Shown here in pieces: positions 11,110-21,900 of a DNA stretch of 31,893 nt. How positions within the stretch are numbered: the first letter of the stretch is position 1; every line of letters starts with the position of its first letter. Location: the NCBI GenBank assembly GCA_037176905.1, contig JBBBWG010030198.1, positions 1 to 31,893 of the forward strand, given 5' to 3'. The translations under genes were made by a program, and so were the position numbers. The notes below the pieces were generated by a model. It worked only from the letters and a program-made list of their open reading frames with translations, made no database searches and was not told where the DNA came from. The DNA is from Azolla pinnata (taxonomy: Eukaryota; Streptophyta; Polypodiopsida; Salviniales; Salviniaceae).

Positions 11110-13428
11110 TTATGTATGGCAGACAAAGCTGGCTTTCATTCTTTGGACAACCCCTTTGTGCTCAATGGCAGGCAGCTTCCCTACGACAATCATGTGCTGG
11201 ACACGATCTGCTATCTCTGCAACCTCCTTCTTCTTGGTCTCCTCGATCTCTGCCTTGCACTGAACCCATGAACTAATTTCAGCTATTGCATACATTAATA
11301 GGTCCAATCGTCCAAGTTTAACTTTTATTTCCTCTAATCTTCATTGTACCCTTGGTGAACCCAAATTGGAGAAGAAAAGAGATGAGTCAACCAAACCACG
11401 CAATCGTTAAATAGATGGAAACTCGGGAACATTTGGGGTAATAATGGAAACACTATGGTAGCATGTGTTGAGTCTGTCCTAACAACATGTTTGCACATTA
11501 AATAAGCATAGTATCAAGGCTTGTTTTATGATTGCACCTACACATTCAGCCCTTGTATATGCATTTGCTATAGCCTTCTCAGCTTCTTCGTGTGCTTTAG
11601 AGTTTATCTTGTTGGCTTCCTCCCGCGCCTTTGCGATAACTTTCTCCGCCCTTACCTGCAAACACACGCTTCAAAAATGACGACTCTTGTATTTGGAACA
11701 GTCATTACAGCCGGTTGCTTCATCTCATAGGATGCTTCATAGATATTTCGATTGCTCTATATCTTTTAGAACAAGATCTTTCTATTTCACTTTAGCCATG
11801 ACATTAGATACAAACCGCGGCTATCCGAAGCACTTGCTCAGCTCTCTGTTCTTCTCTTTGTTTGGCTTCAAAAGCTCGTGATTCATCATGGAGTCTTTGT
11901 CTTTCTGCTTTTGCCTGACGGAAACCATAGCCAAAGAGATGCCTAACATCAGAGAAAAGGATATTCCATGTATGCGAGTGCAAATCCAGAAATTTGTCAA
12001 AAGTTACAATGGATTTCATGTACAATCTCGCCTAAAATTCCGGATAACCAGACTGTTATGTTTGCTGCGAGCTATCTCAAGCTAGTTCTTATGCATTTTT
12101 TCCTTTGCGAGTCACCAGATTCTAGATACTGATTACAAGGCGCTGGAAGCTCGCTTAACTGTGCTAGTTACATGATTTCTGACTCATAATTCACTTACAA
12201 GGTTTTTATGGGCACGAGCCTCTACTTTCCTCGACTGAGCATCGCGATAAGCATTTGCTTCAGCTTCGACACGAAGGCGGTGAGCTTGAGCAAATGCCTC
12301 TGCCTTCTCATTCAAAGGCAAGCTGTTGGCCGCACCATTGCTGTTAATCGCATTACTGCCATGATTATTCTGATTAATCATATGGTTAGGTGAGAGGTGT
12401 CCAGATTTGGCATCATGGTAGACCACATTGTTGCTTATCTGAGAAGGTACGGTTGCCACAATAGCTCCATTCTGTGATGATGATGATGGTAATTTTGAGG
12501 GTGATGGTAATGGTGCACCTGTATGGGCCATCGATCCGAGTACTGCTGGCTGAGGCAGCTTAGGGCTCTGCAGTAGCAACAACCAGTTCGTTTAGGTTTT
12601 CAAATAGTCTCTATTTTTCACACACATACACAACGTTCTCCCGCTTTCAAAATGTTCTTCCTCTCTTTCTCTCTCGTAATCTCGAACATGCACAGACACA
12701 AAAACAGAATCAATGTTCGAATTCACAATGTGCACATTCTCAAGTGTGACATTCATATCCTTGAACGTGGAGAGTCACTGCTCAAATTCACACATTCTAC
12801 GATTGCAAAAGCTCAAACAGATCGATCTCATATGGTCAAATATTCAAACTCCATCTAAAATCTGATGTGCTAAAAGTGAAAACGCTGCACAGCTGTAGTT
12901 CCAATGTAACTAAAAGAATAAGAATCTTTCTAGCTGGAAAGCGACAGAAGACCAAACCCAGAGCATAGTACATGTTACATAAATGTATGATTATAACAGG
13001 TCCTCTCTCCCTCACCTGAGACAAGAATGCAATGCTGCTTTCTATATCTACATTAAGCACGAAATGTCATAAGATTAACGGGGCCAACGGTGACTGGTCA
13101 TAGCTAGTTGATCAACCTTACCACAAATTCTCAATTTCCTGCATACGGTGTTATACGATGATGAATCAAGAAACGATCGGAGCTCTCTCTCTCTCTCTCT
13201 CTCCATGTCCCGCAGCTCAAACTCTAATATTAAGACAAGAAGCTCGGAGGATCAAGGAAGAATCGGGATGACGCACCATGATGGAGTGGCTACCTCCCGA
13301 CGTCCTCCCCTGGGGCTTCAAAGAAGCGCTTTTCTCTGCCCAACGACCGACCGTTTGTTTCTCTTGATCGTGGAGGGTGCGAGATCTTCCTCGCCTTTCA
13401 AGGCGGCACCGCAGTCGTTGTCCGCCAT
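11110..13428 (-). CDS. Charged Ala/Glu/Lys-rich coiled-coil protein of unknown family
   Basis: I do not recognise this family. A consistent minus-strand model is 13428-13352, 13138-13122 (17-nt microexon), 13047-13016, 12567-12199, 11914-11816, 11655-11542 and 11259-11110: 858 nt, 285 aa. The start, MADNDCGAALKGEE, leads into a basic KRNKRK patch. A low-complexity Ser/Pro/Asn linker (about residues 45-125) follows, then a long predicted helix (about 130-265) of A, E, K and R with words such as EAFAQAHRLRVEAEANAY and AKAREEANKINSKAHEEAEK. The last exons end IADRVQHMIVVGKLPA and a short tail. The helical C-terminus ending in a G-x-x-P-like word recalls remorins in layout, but the remorin Trp-Glu motifs are absent, so I do not assign it. 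Exons from 12567 down have good splice sites. The first exon is uncertain because its donor (acg|gtcggt) is weak; a stronger donor at 13293 (gag|gtagcc) leaves no AUG in frame. Confidence 0.6.
13177..13203. repeat. (CT)n microsatellite
   Basis: A run of about eleven CT dinucleotides lies in the predicted first intron of the minus-strand coiled-coil gene, close to its 17-nt microexon. On the transcribed strand it reads as a GA run. Confidence 0.9.
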
Positions 13429-13860
13429 GCCATGCTCGAGATTCCGCGCTCGATCGAAGAATATATATCCCTTTCAAGCTTTCGGGGCCGGGGGTGCCGT
13501 CCTGGTTCCGTGTTTCTTCTGCAGCCGCTACAGCGCTCCAAAGGGCGCCGCGTGCCTGAGATCGATCAGAGCTTCTCCGTCCTTTCTCCCCGCTTCCGCC
13601 TCGTTCTTTCCCGCTTCTGCGGCGCCTGAAGGTCTGCTATTTGAGCTCCGCCATTTCTGGTTTCTGTTGGGGACGGATCAAGAAGCGGAAGCGCTCTCGG
13701 GGGAAGAAGAGGGGGGGAGGCGCCACGTGTCGCCTCCCCATTGGGCGCCGGCGGACACGTGGCGCCTTTTCATTGGCCCTCGCGGGCCCGCGAACTCCAC
13801 GTAATTACCGGGGCGAAAACAAAAGGGGGTTTAATTTAATCCCAATTAATTAGGTTTTAA
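13429..13860 (-). promoter_or_regulatory. GC-rich promoter and leader of the coiled-coil gene
   Basis: This is the most GC-rich stretch of the window's left half, upstream of the minus-strand gene. On the minus strand a TATA-like motif (gggatatatattc) lies near 13460-13472, very close to the proposed AUG at 13428; if the TATA is used, the leader is only a few bases long. Further upstream, about 13640-13660, a short minus-strand upstream frame (MAELK then stop) could act if transcription starts higher up. Two CCAAT-type words (attgg on +) lie at about 13739-13744 and 13771-13775. The pair of G-boxes is described separately. Confidence 0.5.
13718..13767. promoter_or_regulatory. Inverted repeat carrying two G-boxes
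   Basis: The arms AGGCGCCACGTGTC (13718-13731) and GACACGTGGCGCCT (13754-13767) are perfect reverse complements over 14 bp, with a 22-bp spacer that includes a CCAAT box in reverse. Each arm contains the palindromic bZIP/bHLH site CACGTG. It lies about 300 bp upstream of the proposed AUG of the minus-strand gene. Confidence 0.8.
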
Positions 13861-14840
13861 ATTAACGCGTGCTAAAACAGAACGACTCGCTCCTGCTGTT
13901 AGCCGAGTGTAGTAAAGGAAGATCGATGAGTAAATAGTAATGAAGACGGTCGGAGACAGTTAGTAAATAGTAGCAGGAAGATTACGGATTAGCAAACATA
14001 GATGGGTGCGATTGCTAAAAGATGGATAGAATCGATCATTCGAGAAGCTGTTAGGAGCTAGCAATGGCAGTAAGGGAAGGAACAAAATCAACTAACATGT
14101 TTAGTGAGAGTAAAACTAGGCATTAATCTGTAATTTCTAATCTTATTAGGCATTAAATGCAATCAATAAATTTGCCAAGCGTTTTTTGGTAATTTTCCCA
14201 TTCGAATCAGCAACCTTGATGGAAGCTCCACGAGAATGTCGAACTGGCATTGACATCCGATTGCAAGATCTCGGGATCTAAAAGCTTGGCACCAAAACCT
14301 TTGTATGTAGAAGCCGCTAATAATTTGATCATTAATTGGGGTAGTTAGCGGGAAATCCACCTATAAGCTCTCTAATCAATACATTGCAAATATAGTGTGC
14401 TATAATGCATTGCTTCTTGCTATTCAAGGAATAGGAAGAATCAACCATTCTTCTTTCCTTATCCTTTTTAATAGATGATATAATCTTTCGAACTGAGAAA
14501 CCTTGTCATCCATCGACAAAGGGATAATGAATTTTAATGTATTTGGTTCCAGCATGGAGCACTATGCTTTTGCTTGCAACATCATCGCACTTTGAATGAC
14601 ATCGATTAGAGTTTTGAGTTGGGAGAGGTTCGATTGGTCAAAATGAAGCCTTGATGCTTATGCAATATGTGTGAGGTGACAAGCATAAAAGCATATGTAA
14701 TATTAAGGTGAGTCATGAATCCACAACACAATCTTTAGAGAGCATTTTATAGGAAGATTTATTATTAATTATTTTCTGTCAATTTCTTTTAATAACTTAA
14801 GTTTTTGTACCTTTTTAGGTAAGACATATAATAATAATAA
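13861..14840. other. AT-rich gene-free DNA with part of a dispersed repeat
   Basis: No exon-like sequence is visible. The segment 14112-14199 matches, in reverse orientation, the repeat at 31332-31430 near the right edge. The rest is AT-rich unique-looking DNA leading into the tandem array. Confidence 0.6.
14112..14199 (-). repeat. Dispersed repeat, copy 1 (inverted relative to 31332)
   Basis: The reverse complement of this segment starts gggaaaattaccaaaaaacg and continues through caaatttattgattgcattt and attagaaatt to gattaatgcc. The copy at 31332 has gggaaaactaccaaaaaatg, caaatttattaattacattt, attaggaatt and gattaatgcc in the same order. They share most positions and differ by substitutions and one insertion of about a dozen bases. 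The other copy looks like a fold-back element, so this is probably one end of a related non-autonomous repeat. Confidence 0.75.
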
Positions 14841-17800
14841 TATATTATAATACCAATATGCTTCCAAGGAACCCTCTAATTACCCTCTAAGTTTAAATTG
14901 TAATTGAACTAACTCCTTGTTGACTTCCTACATATCACTTCAAAATCTACTCGTCTCTAAAAGCTCTCAAATGTTTTGAATACATGCTCTTAGACGTCAA
15001 GATTATGATCATTTTCCTCATCTAAACAATATTGCACTTTTTAATATTAAGAATTGCTTTTAATCCCCTTAGTATTGGTGTAAAAGTTTCCAAAACAAAA
15101 GAATTTCAAACTCGTTGTTCAAAAGGTCTTCAATACTTTCGACCAATGAAGACGTGATTCTTGAAAGTAGTAATTCAAAGTAACAACAAGTTCTTTAAGT
15201 ACGTCATTAATGTTTTTTTCCAATTATTGCATTCATGAAATTATTAACTTTAGTTTTTACTGGCCTAAGTAATCCATTTCTCTCCATTGTTCGAGATCTT
15301 TTACCTTTTCAAGTAACATAAACATCTTTTCTTCGAGATCTTAGGGCCCCTTTAACATAGCTTGTTCTCAATGATTAGATCTACTTTCTATTTAAAATCT
15401 TTCTTTCGGAACCATAAGAAATATGCGCCTTTATTGTGGTGAGGGCGTTAAAGATGTTAGTGGGCCTTTCGAGATCTCATAAATTCTTTTAGATCGATCT
15501 ATCCTTGCTTTTTCTCGTATAAACTCTCTCGTGAAGGGTCAGAGAGAGCGTGATCTATAGAAAGCATTACTTTCTATAAATCAAATATTGGCTAGACAAG
15601 AAAAAAGATGTGAATCACGATTAAATTAAACAATGTAACATTCAATTATTGTCTTATGTAAAGAGAAAGAGAAGATGTCTTGGGACTTCAATTAAACCGT
15701 CTTATACCATAAAATTTTTGTGGGATATTAAACAATCAATCAAAATATATATTACAATAATAATATATTATAATACAAATGTGCTTATAACTAACCCCTT
15801 AACTAGGCTTTAAGTTATGATGATAATCGAACTAACTTCTCGTTGTCTTAGCATATATCACTTTTAAATCAACTCGTCTCTAATATCTCTCAAATGTCTT
15901 GTAATTATACACGCTCTTGGACATTGGGTTATCATCATTTTCCTTAGCTAAACAATATTGCACATTTTTAATGTTACTAATTGCTTTTAATCCCTTAATG
16001 CTTATATAGAAATCTCAAACAAGGGAAATTTAAACTCGTCGTTATATTAAGTGTTTTTAAAAATGACTTGACCACTTTTGAGAAGCAAGTACCTAGTTTT
16101 TGAAGGCGATAATTTAAAAATGTTCATGTAATTTATTCTTGACTTCTTTTGTTTTATACTATAAGAAACACTAAGTTCTTGAAGAATGTCATTATTTTTT
16201 TGGCCAATTGTCACTCTCATGAATCTATTAACTTTTGTTTCTATTAATGGCACAAGCAATGAAAGAATACAAGCTTCTTTGGTGGTAAAACGTTTAGTAT
16301 AGTATATCGATTCTTAATCCTTATGTTTGAGGTGCTTTAATTCTTTTATATCCATTTTTCTTTATTGCTCGAGATTTTATACCTTTTTAAGTAACATAGA
16401 CATTTTTCCTTTGAGATCTTATGGCCCCTTCGACATATCTTGGTCATGATGATTCGTCTACAGTCTCTATTTTGAATCTTTCTTTCGTAACCATAAAAGA
16501 TATATGCCCGAGCTAAGACGAGGGTGTTGTCATAGTGTACACGGTAGATCCCTTCTAAATAATAAAAACATGAGGATAAATAATATATTGATAATCGAAT
16601 ATTATACATGTACAAGGCAAGACGTAGACCCTGTACTTCTATCTTATTAGACTCAAAGTTTTCCACTACATTAAAGCCTCATAAATAAATTTAAATGTAT
16701 ATGATTTGCAATAAAACTTATATGCATTTCATATAAGAAAAACACGCATGCACGACTAGTGTGCATGCACGTATGCATAATTATCGAGCATGAATGCATG
16801 CATAACTTTTCTACAACTATATAAACAAGACTAATTGAAGCCTTGTTCATTAATTCATCATTAAATCAAAGGAATAAGATCGTCAGTCATCATTGGAATA
16901 TCATTAGAAAATCATCAGCAATCATTAGAGATTTATCGTCAGCTGATCATCGGATCAGAAAATCATCAAATCAACATCAAAAATCCATAAACTCATTCCA
17001 TTCATCTTGAACTTTTCTTTCTTTCTTTCTATCTCTTCCTCTCCTCGTCAAGGACCCCGGTGGTTATCACCCGGTTCATGCGAAAATCCGGCGTCGTATA
17101 ACGACACGACAACATTAAAAATAGTAGTGGACATTCGACGATCTCATAGATCTCTTTAGACGGATTTGTCCTCGCTTTTTCTTGTATAAACTTTCTCGTG
17201 GAGGGTTTGAGAGTGAGCATGAACTATCGAAAGCACTACTTTTATAGATAAGACATTTGCCAAACAAGAAAAAAGATGCGAATCATGATTAAATTAAATA
17301 TTTGATTATTGGCCCATGCAAAGAGAAAGGGAAGATATCTTTGGACTTTAATTGAATCGTCCTATACTATATAAAATGTACATGAAATAAGGGGCTTGCA
17401 ACAATAATAGTAACATTTATCCGATTCATGGCGAGTGAGCCTATATAATAAATAAAATTATTGAATTTAAAAATTGTGTACCTAGTGAAAAACCTAAGAA
17501 AATGGCATCTTTATGTTTAGATACTAAAAATAACGATTAGATATTATAATACCAATGTGCTTATAACTAATCTCTTAACTAGGTCTAAGTTATAATGGTA
17601 ATCAAACTTACTCCTCGTTGTCTTAGCGAATATCATTTTGAAATCAACCTGTCTCTAACATCTCTCAAATGTTTTGTAATTATACATGTTCTTGGACATT
17701 GGGTTATCATTATTTTCCTCAGCTAAACAAGATTACACATTTTTAATATTATGAATAGCTTTTAATCCCATTAGTGTTTGTATAAAAGTCTCCAACAAGG

Positions 17801-18717
17801 GAATTTTAAACTTGTCATTTTATTACTTGTTAAACATGAACAAAGACCTAGTTCTTGAAGGCGATAGCTTAAAGATGTCCATGTAAGTTATTGTTGAATT
17901 TTTTTATTTTGTACTATAGGAAACACCAAGTTCTTGAAGATTGTCATTATTTTTTTTTTCCAAATTGTCCCTCTCATGAATCTATTAACTTTTGTTTCTA
18001 TTGGCACAACCAATGAAATAATGTAAGGTTCTATAGTGGTTAAACGTTTATTATAGTACATCATTTCTTAATCCTTAGGTTTAATGTGTTTTTACTCTTT
18101 TCTATTTATTTCCCTCCACCACATGAGTTTTTGTATCTTTTCAAGTAACTAGATATTTTTCCTTCAAGATCTTATGCCCCTCCTTCGACATATCTTGGTC
18201 ATGACACTCTTTATTTCGATCTTTGCACTATGAGAACCATAAAAAATGTATGCCCTGCGTGCAACGAGGGCATGATAGATATTATTAGGCCTTTAGAGAT
18301 CTCATAGATCTCTTTAAATGGACCTGTTATGTGAAGGGTTGGTGAGAACATCAACTATAGAAATAATTATTTTCTATATATTAGACATCTGCCATACAAG
18401 AGAAAAGATGTGAATCACGATTAAGTTACCAATTTATGGCAAGCTTATATTATAAATAAAATTATTGAACTTAAAAATCTTGTGGACCAAGTGAAAAAAC
18501 TAAGAAAATGTCATCTTTATGTTTAGATACTAAGAATATAAACAAAAAATTTAACCACAAATTTTTTGTGGGGTATTACAAAATCAATGCAAACATATAT
18601 TATAGTATTAATGTGCTTATAATGAACCCTTTAACTAGCCTCTAAGTTGTAATGGTAATCGAACTAACTTCTCGTTATTTTAGCATATATCACTTTGAAA
18701 TCCACCCCTCTTTAACA
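14841..18717. repeat. Tandem array of diverged, roughly 1-kb units
   Basis: Three full units and one partial unit lie head to tail: 14841-15763, 15764-17539 (holding the 590-bp LTR-like insert), 17540-18596, and a stub 18597-18717. Each starts with tatattataataccaatgtgc or a close variant. The shared landmarks come in the same order: actcgtctctaa, tctctcaaatgt, attttcctcagctaaacaa, aattgcttttaatccc, ttcttgaag..gtcatta, caagtaacatagacattttt, gagatcttatggcccc, accataaaa, gagatctcatagatctc, agacatttgccaaacaag, gatgtgaatcacgatta. Without the insert the units are about 920, 1190 and 1060 bp, and they are clearly old. No long open frame or recognised domain is present. The units could be LTR-derived or a satellite; I cannot tell which. 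Confidence 0.85.
16525..17114. mobile_element. Solo-LTR-like fossil nested in the tandem array
   Basis: Aligning the three array units shows a 590-bp block present only in the second. It starts TGTTGTC and ends GACAACA, a perfect 7-bp terminal inverted repeat with the TG...CA ends typical of plant LTRs. Inside there is a TATA-like word (ctatataaaca) near 16817-16827 and a CT-rich stretch near 17015-17045. No coding region or second LTR is visible, so it looks like a solo LTR left by recombination, superfamily undetermined. No clear target-site duplication remains, which together with the age of the array suggests an old insertion. Confidence 0.6.
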
Positions 18718-18944
18718 GATTAAAGAAGTTGATTAATATAAGTGGGTTGCTGGCAACTAATCAAAAGCACGATCTCCTGATTAGAACAGAAAATACAGAC
18801 AGCACAAGCTGATCCACAGCACTGTACAAAAGCCACATAATCTTTGCTCTACTTCTGTACATCTCTCACGACACGGTACAAATTCACTGGTGTGAACTCA
18901 AAGCTTTTCTGATAAAGATCTTCTCAAACCTAGAATTTGAGAGT
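18718..18944. other. Probable 3'-UTR of the galactosyltransferase gene
   Basis: This short unique stretch separates the end of the tandem array from the most distal proposed stop codon of the minus-strand galactosyltransferase gene. It is AT-rich and has no exon-like features of its own. Confidence 0.4.
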
Positions 18945-21900
18945 TTACCAAGTTGGCATTTGATAAAGCAAAAGCATGGCATATGGATGGAAAAAGCGGT
19001 GTTCTTTGCTAGTGCAGTCAATGCAGAGCTCAGAAGCCCACTTATACAGTCTGTGAAAGAGAGAGCCTACTAAGTGGCAAGGGTTGGTACATATTTTGAC
19101 TCCGAGAAATTGCATCATAATGGATCTTCCACGTCGTTGCATGATATGGAATACAACAAGAATCTCTTTGATACGCCTCATATTCTGAATTCATTGAGCT
19201 GTTACACTAAAGTTGCGAGCATATAGCACTTGATGAGAACACTACAAAGAAGGAAAGGTGGTAAGTACACAAATAAAAAATGAGGATGTGTGTAGCACAT
19301 TCACATAAAGGAACAAGGGAGAGAAAAGAAAAAACCTTGGGGAGAGCTTGTACAGCATGCCCTTCTTTCATCAATATGCTCTACATCTAATCCAAGCATC
19401 CATGAACCTACTGAAACATCTTCATGTGCATAGGAATGTAGAAAATCTCTGTTGACAAGCAAAAATGATGGGAATATTAGATTGGCAACATTCAAAAGAT
19501 CAAAACGTATAAGTACAGGTTGCTTGGTCAGGGTCTACCTGTTTATATAAATATACTGAGCAAGTGCCCTTGAGAGAATGTACAGCTGGCCATTCGTATG
19601 ACGAAAGTATCTACATGGGAAGCAACAAGAATAGTTGAATCATTTTTCCATCGAAAAAAATTATATTGATATTTATATGTATGCATTTATATGTATTTGC
19701 ATATGCATATGCATATTGTTTGTTGACCGAATGTAACTTACGATTTTCCATCACCAAATTTCCACCATTCCTTTTCATACCACCGCTGACCTCTGCAGAA
19801 CAAGAAGTCGCATTAGGATATGCGGTGGATTGTGCTACACCCAGCACAGAACTTTGTACTTAGCAAGATCGCATCTGAGTATGATATATTTATTTCCACC
19901 ACCAATAACATAGCCCATCTGTTTTCTACTAGGGCAAGAATTCGTGAGTAAAAGCTGGAATGATTATGCATAGGTGGGTTAAGTGTGTTAAGTATAGCAA
20001 TTTTCATTGTAATAGAAAGAATCATTTTTTGGGAAAAAGGTATAAAAAAGTAGAAAACACAACATACGCTTCTGTTATAACATCCCCTGACTTCATACAT
20101 CCAACATATACTCTTGGTTTGTCCACATAATTTGTAAGCAAGTTTTTCAGTTCATCTGCAATTCCAGCAATCTGGCAATCTCAAATCTAGTTTCTCAACC
20201 GCTAGCATTGATTAACAGAATAGTGAGTGAGATAATTGAATAAGACCTACCAATATTTACAAGTATATCATCATTTATCTTGATGTAAAAGTCAGCATCC
20301 CATGTCTCTACTGCTGCACTAAAAAAGTTTTTTGCTTTGGTTGCTGATTCCTCAGGTACCTCAACATGGTTTTCCTGTGAAGGATCAATTAAGAAAAGAA
20401 TAGAATAAATTTTTAAATTATTATGGTATAAGATGAACTGTGCAGGTCAACATTCAGATCAAACATCAGATTACTACAATTGAAGTTTTTATTTTGCCAT
20501 ATTTCTGGCCCTAGACTCATTCATTTTGAAGCAACAATGAACGAAATGAGCTATTAAAAATAAATAGCAGTGATGGCAAATTTGAATGATTTGATGGTCA
20601 GAGTTGTGAATGCAATCAATGTCTGGATATGGTCAATGCATAACACTCTGAAGTGGGCCACAATGGCTCAATCATGAATCTATCGTTAATTGATCAACAT
20701 GGTTTTTTAATGTGAAAAAGGACCTACACAATCTCACTAATATGTGAAAGCTTTACTAAACAACTTACAAGTACAAGGAAATCCTTGGTTTCCTGGCTCT
20801 CTGAATCTATTCGGCGATCGGAACTGTCCCCTTTGTTTGCGCTAATAATAAAAACATAATAAACTAAACATTATATTCATTGCTAAACATCATGATGTAT
20901 TTTTCGAATCCGTAAAGAAGCATAACCAACCTCCTTCCTATTACAAAACGTATTATGATTCCCTTGTCTTTCTCAAGTTTCTTTAAAGACTCTCCTGCAA
21001 TAAATAGAGTTCATAAAAATACATTTCCAGTTAAAATTTAACATTGAGCTTTACATGTAACTGGGAACACTCACCCTCAGGCAAGTGGAAAGATCTATGT
21101 CGACCCTCCAATTTAAAACTCTACAAGGCCTCTAAGTTGGTTGTCAAAACATTATCTCTTAAAAATTCTACGAGACCTCTAAAACTCTAGGGCATGTTCA
21201 CTCTTGGCCATTTTCTGTTATAAACTTCGCATAATCTACTCTTCTGCTTTGATGCAGTTGTGACCTACTGATAATTAATTCTCATGAAATGTGGGCATGT
21301 TCCAGTCCCATAGCACAATCTGATGATAACAAATTAACAATAGCGTCCAGATAGCAGCAATGTGTAGGAATCTTCTGAGCAGAAGCAAAGAATAAACTAA
21401 CCCAACTATCCCCCAATTGTAAATAGAGAATCCTCAAGTAAAGAGCGAGAGATATAAAACTGCAGTGAAAGCTATATCTATTTCAGCTTTTATGGAAGGA
21501 GTTCAATTGTTTGACAATCATTGGAAATAGTTTCCTGCACTTGGGAGTTTAGACAGTGATTGGATAAAAAGAGTTGCTAGAGCAGGCACCCTCAGGCTTA
21601 GAATTAGCATTAGAAGTTTCTAGCATTCAGAAAGAGGCTTCTAATATTCCATGATAAAAGGCTGATTGCATGACTAGTACTCGCTGTCATCAGCATGGTG
21701 TCTCCGTTGCATCACCTCATCTTATATCTTTTAGTAATTCAAACCATTTTCTAGAAGGTGACATCCTAGCATAGATTATGTGCATTTATAAATGTGAAGG
21801 AAATACTTCTTGGGCAGAGTCTGGGAATCCATAGTCATAGTTGACGAAGGACTAGTTATCCACTCGAATTCAAACAAACTCTCTCATTTTTTGCATGCAT

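Noticed and set aside
11110-12567. Assignment of the coiled-coil gene as a remorin
   Set aside because: The helix and a G-x-x-P-like ending are suggestive, but the conserved Trp-Glu motifs of the remorin C-terminal domain are not present.
13148-13804. Plus-strand 218-codon open frame across the GC-rich region
   Set aside because: It overlaps the first exons and promoter of the minus-strand gene, starts at TTG or GTG, and GC-rich DNA is poor in stops.
16346-16666. 106-codon minus-strand frame across the junction of the array and the LTR-like block
   Set aside because: It straddles an insertion junction and has no recognisable domain, so it is chance in AT-rich DNA.
14841-18717. CRISPR-like or regulatory array
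   Set aside because: Units are about 1 kb and diverged, without short constant repeats or spacers, and the genome is eukaryotic.
20156-20172. Upstream acceptor for HPGT exon 8 giving IAGIADELKN
   Set aside because: It breaks the phase set by the exon 7 donor; the acceptor at ttgcag|atgaac keeps the frame and aligns without gaps with HPGT1.
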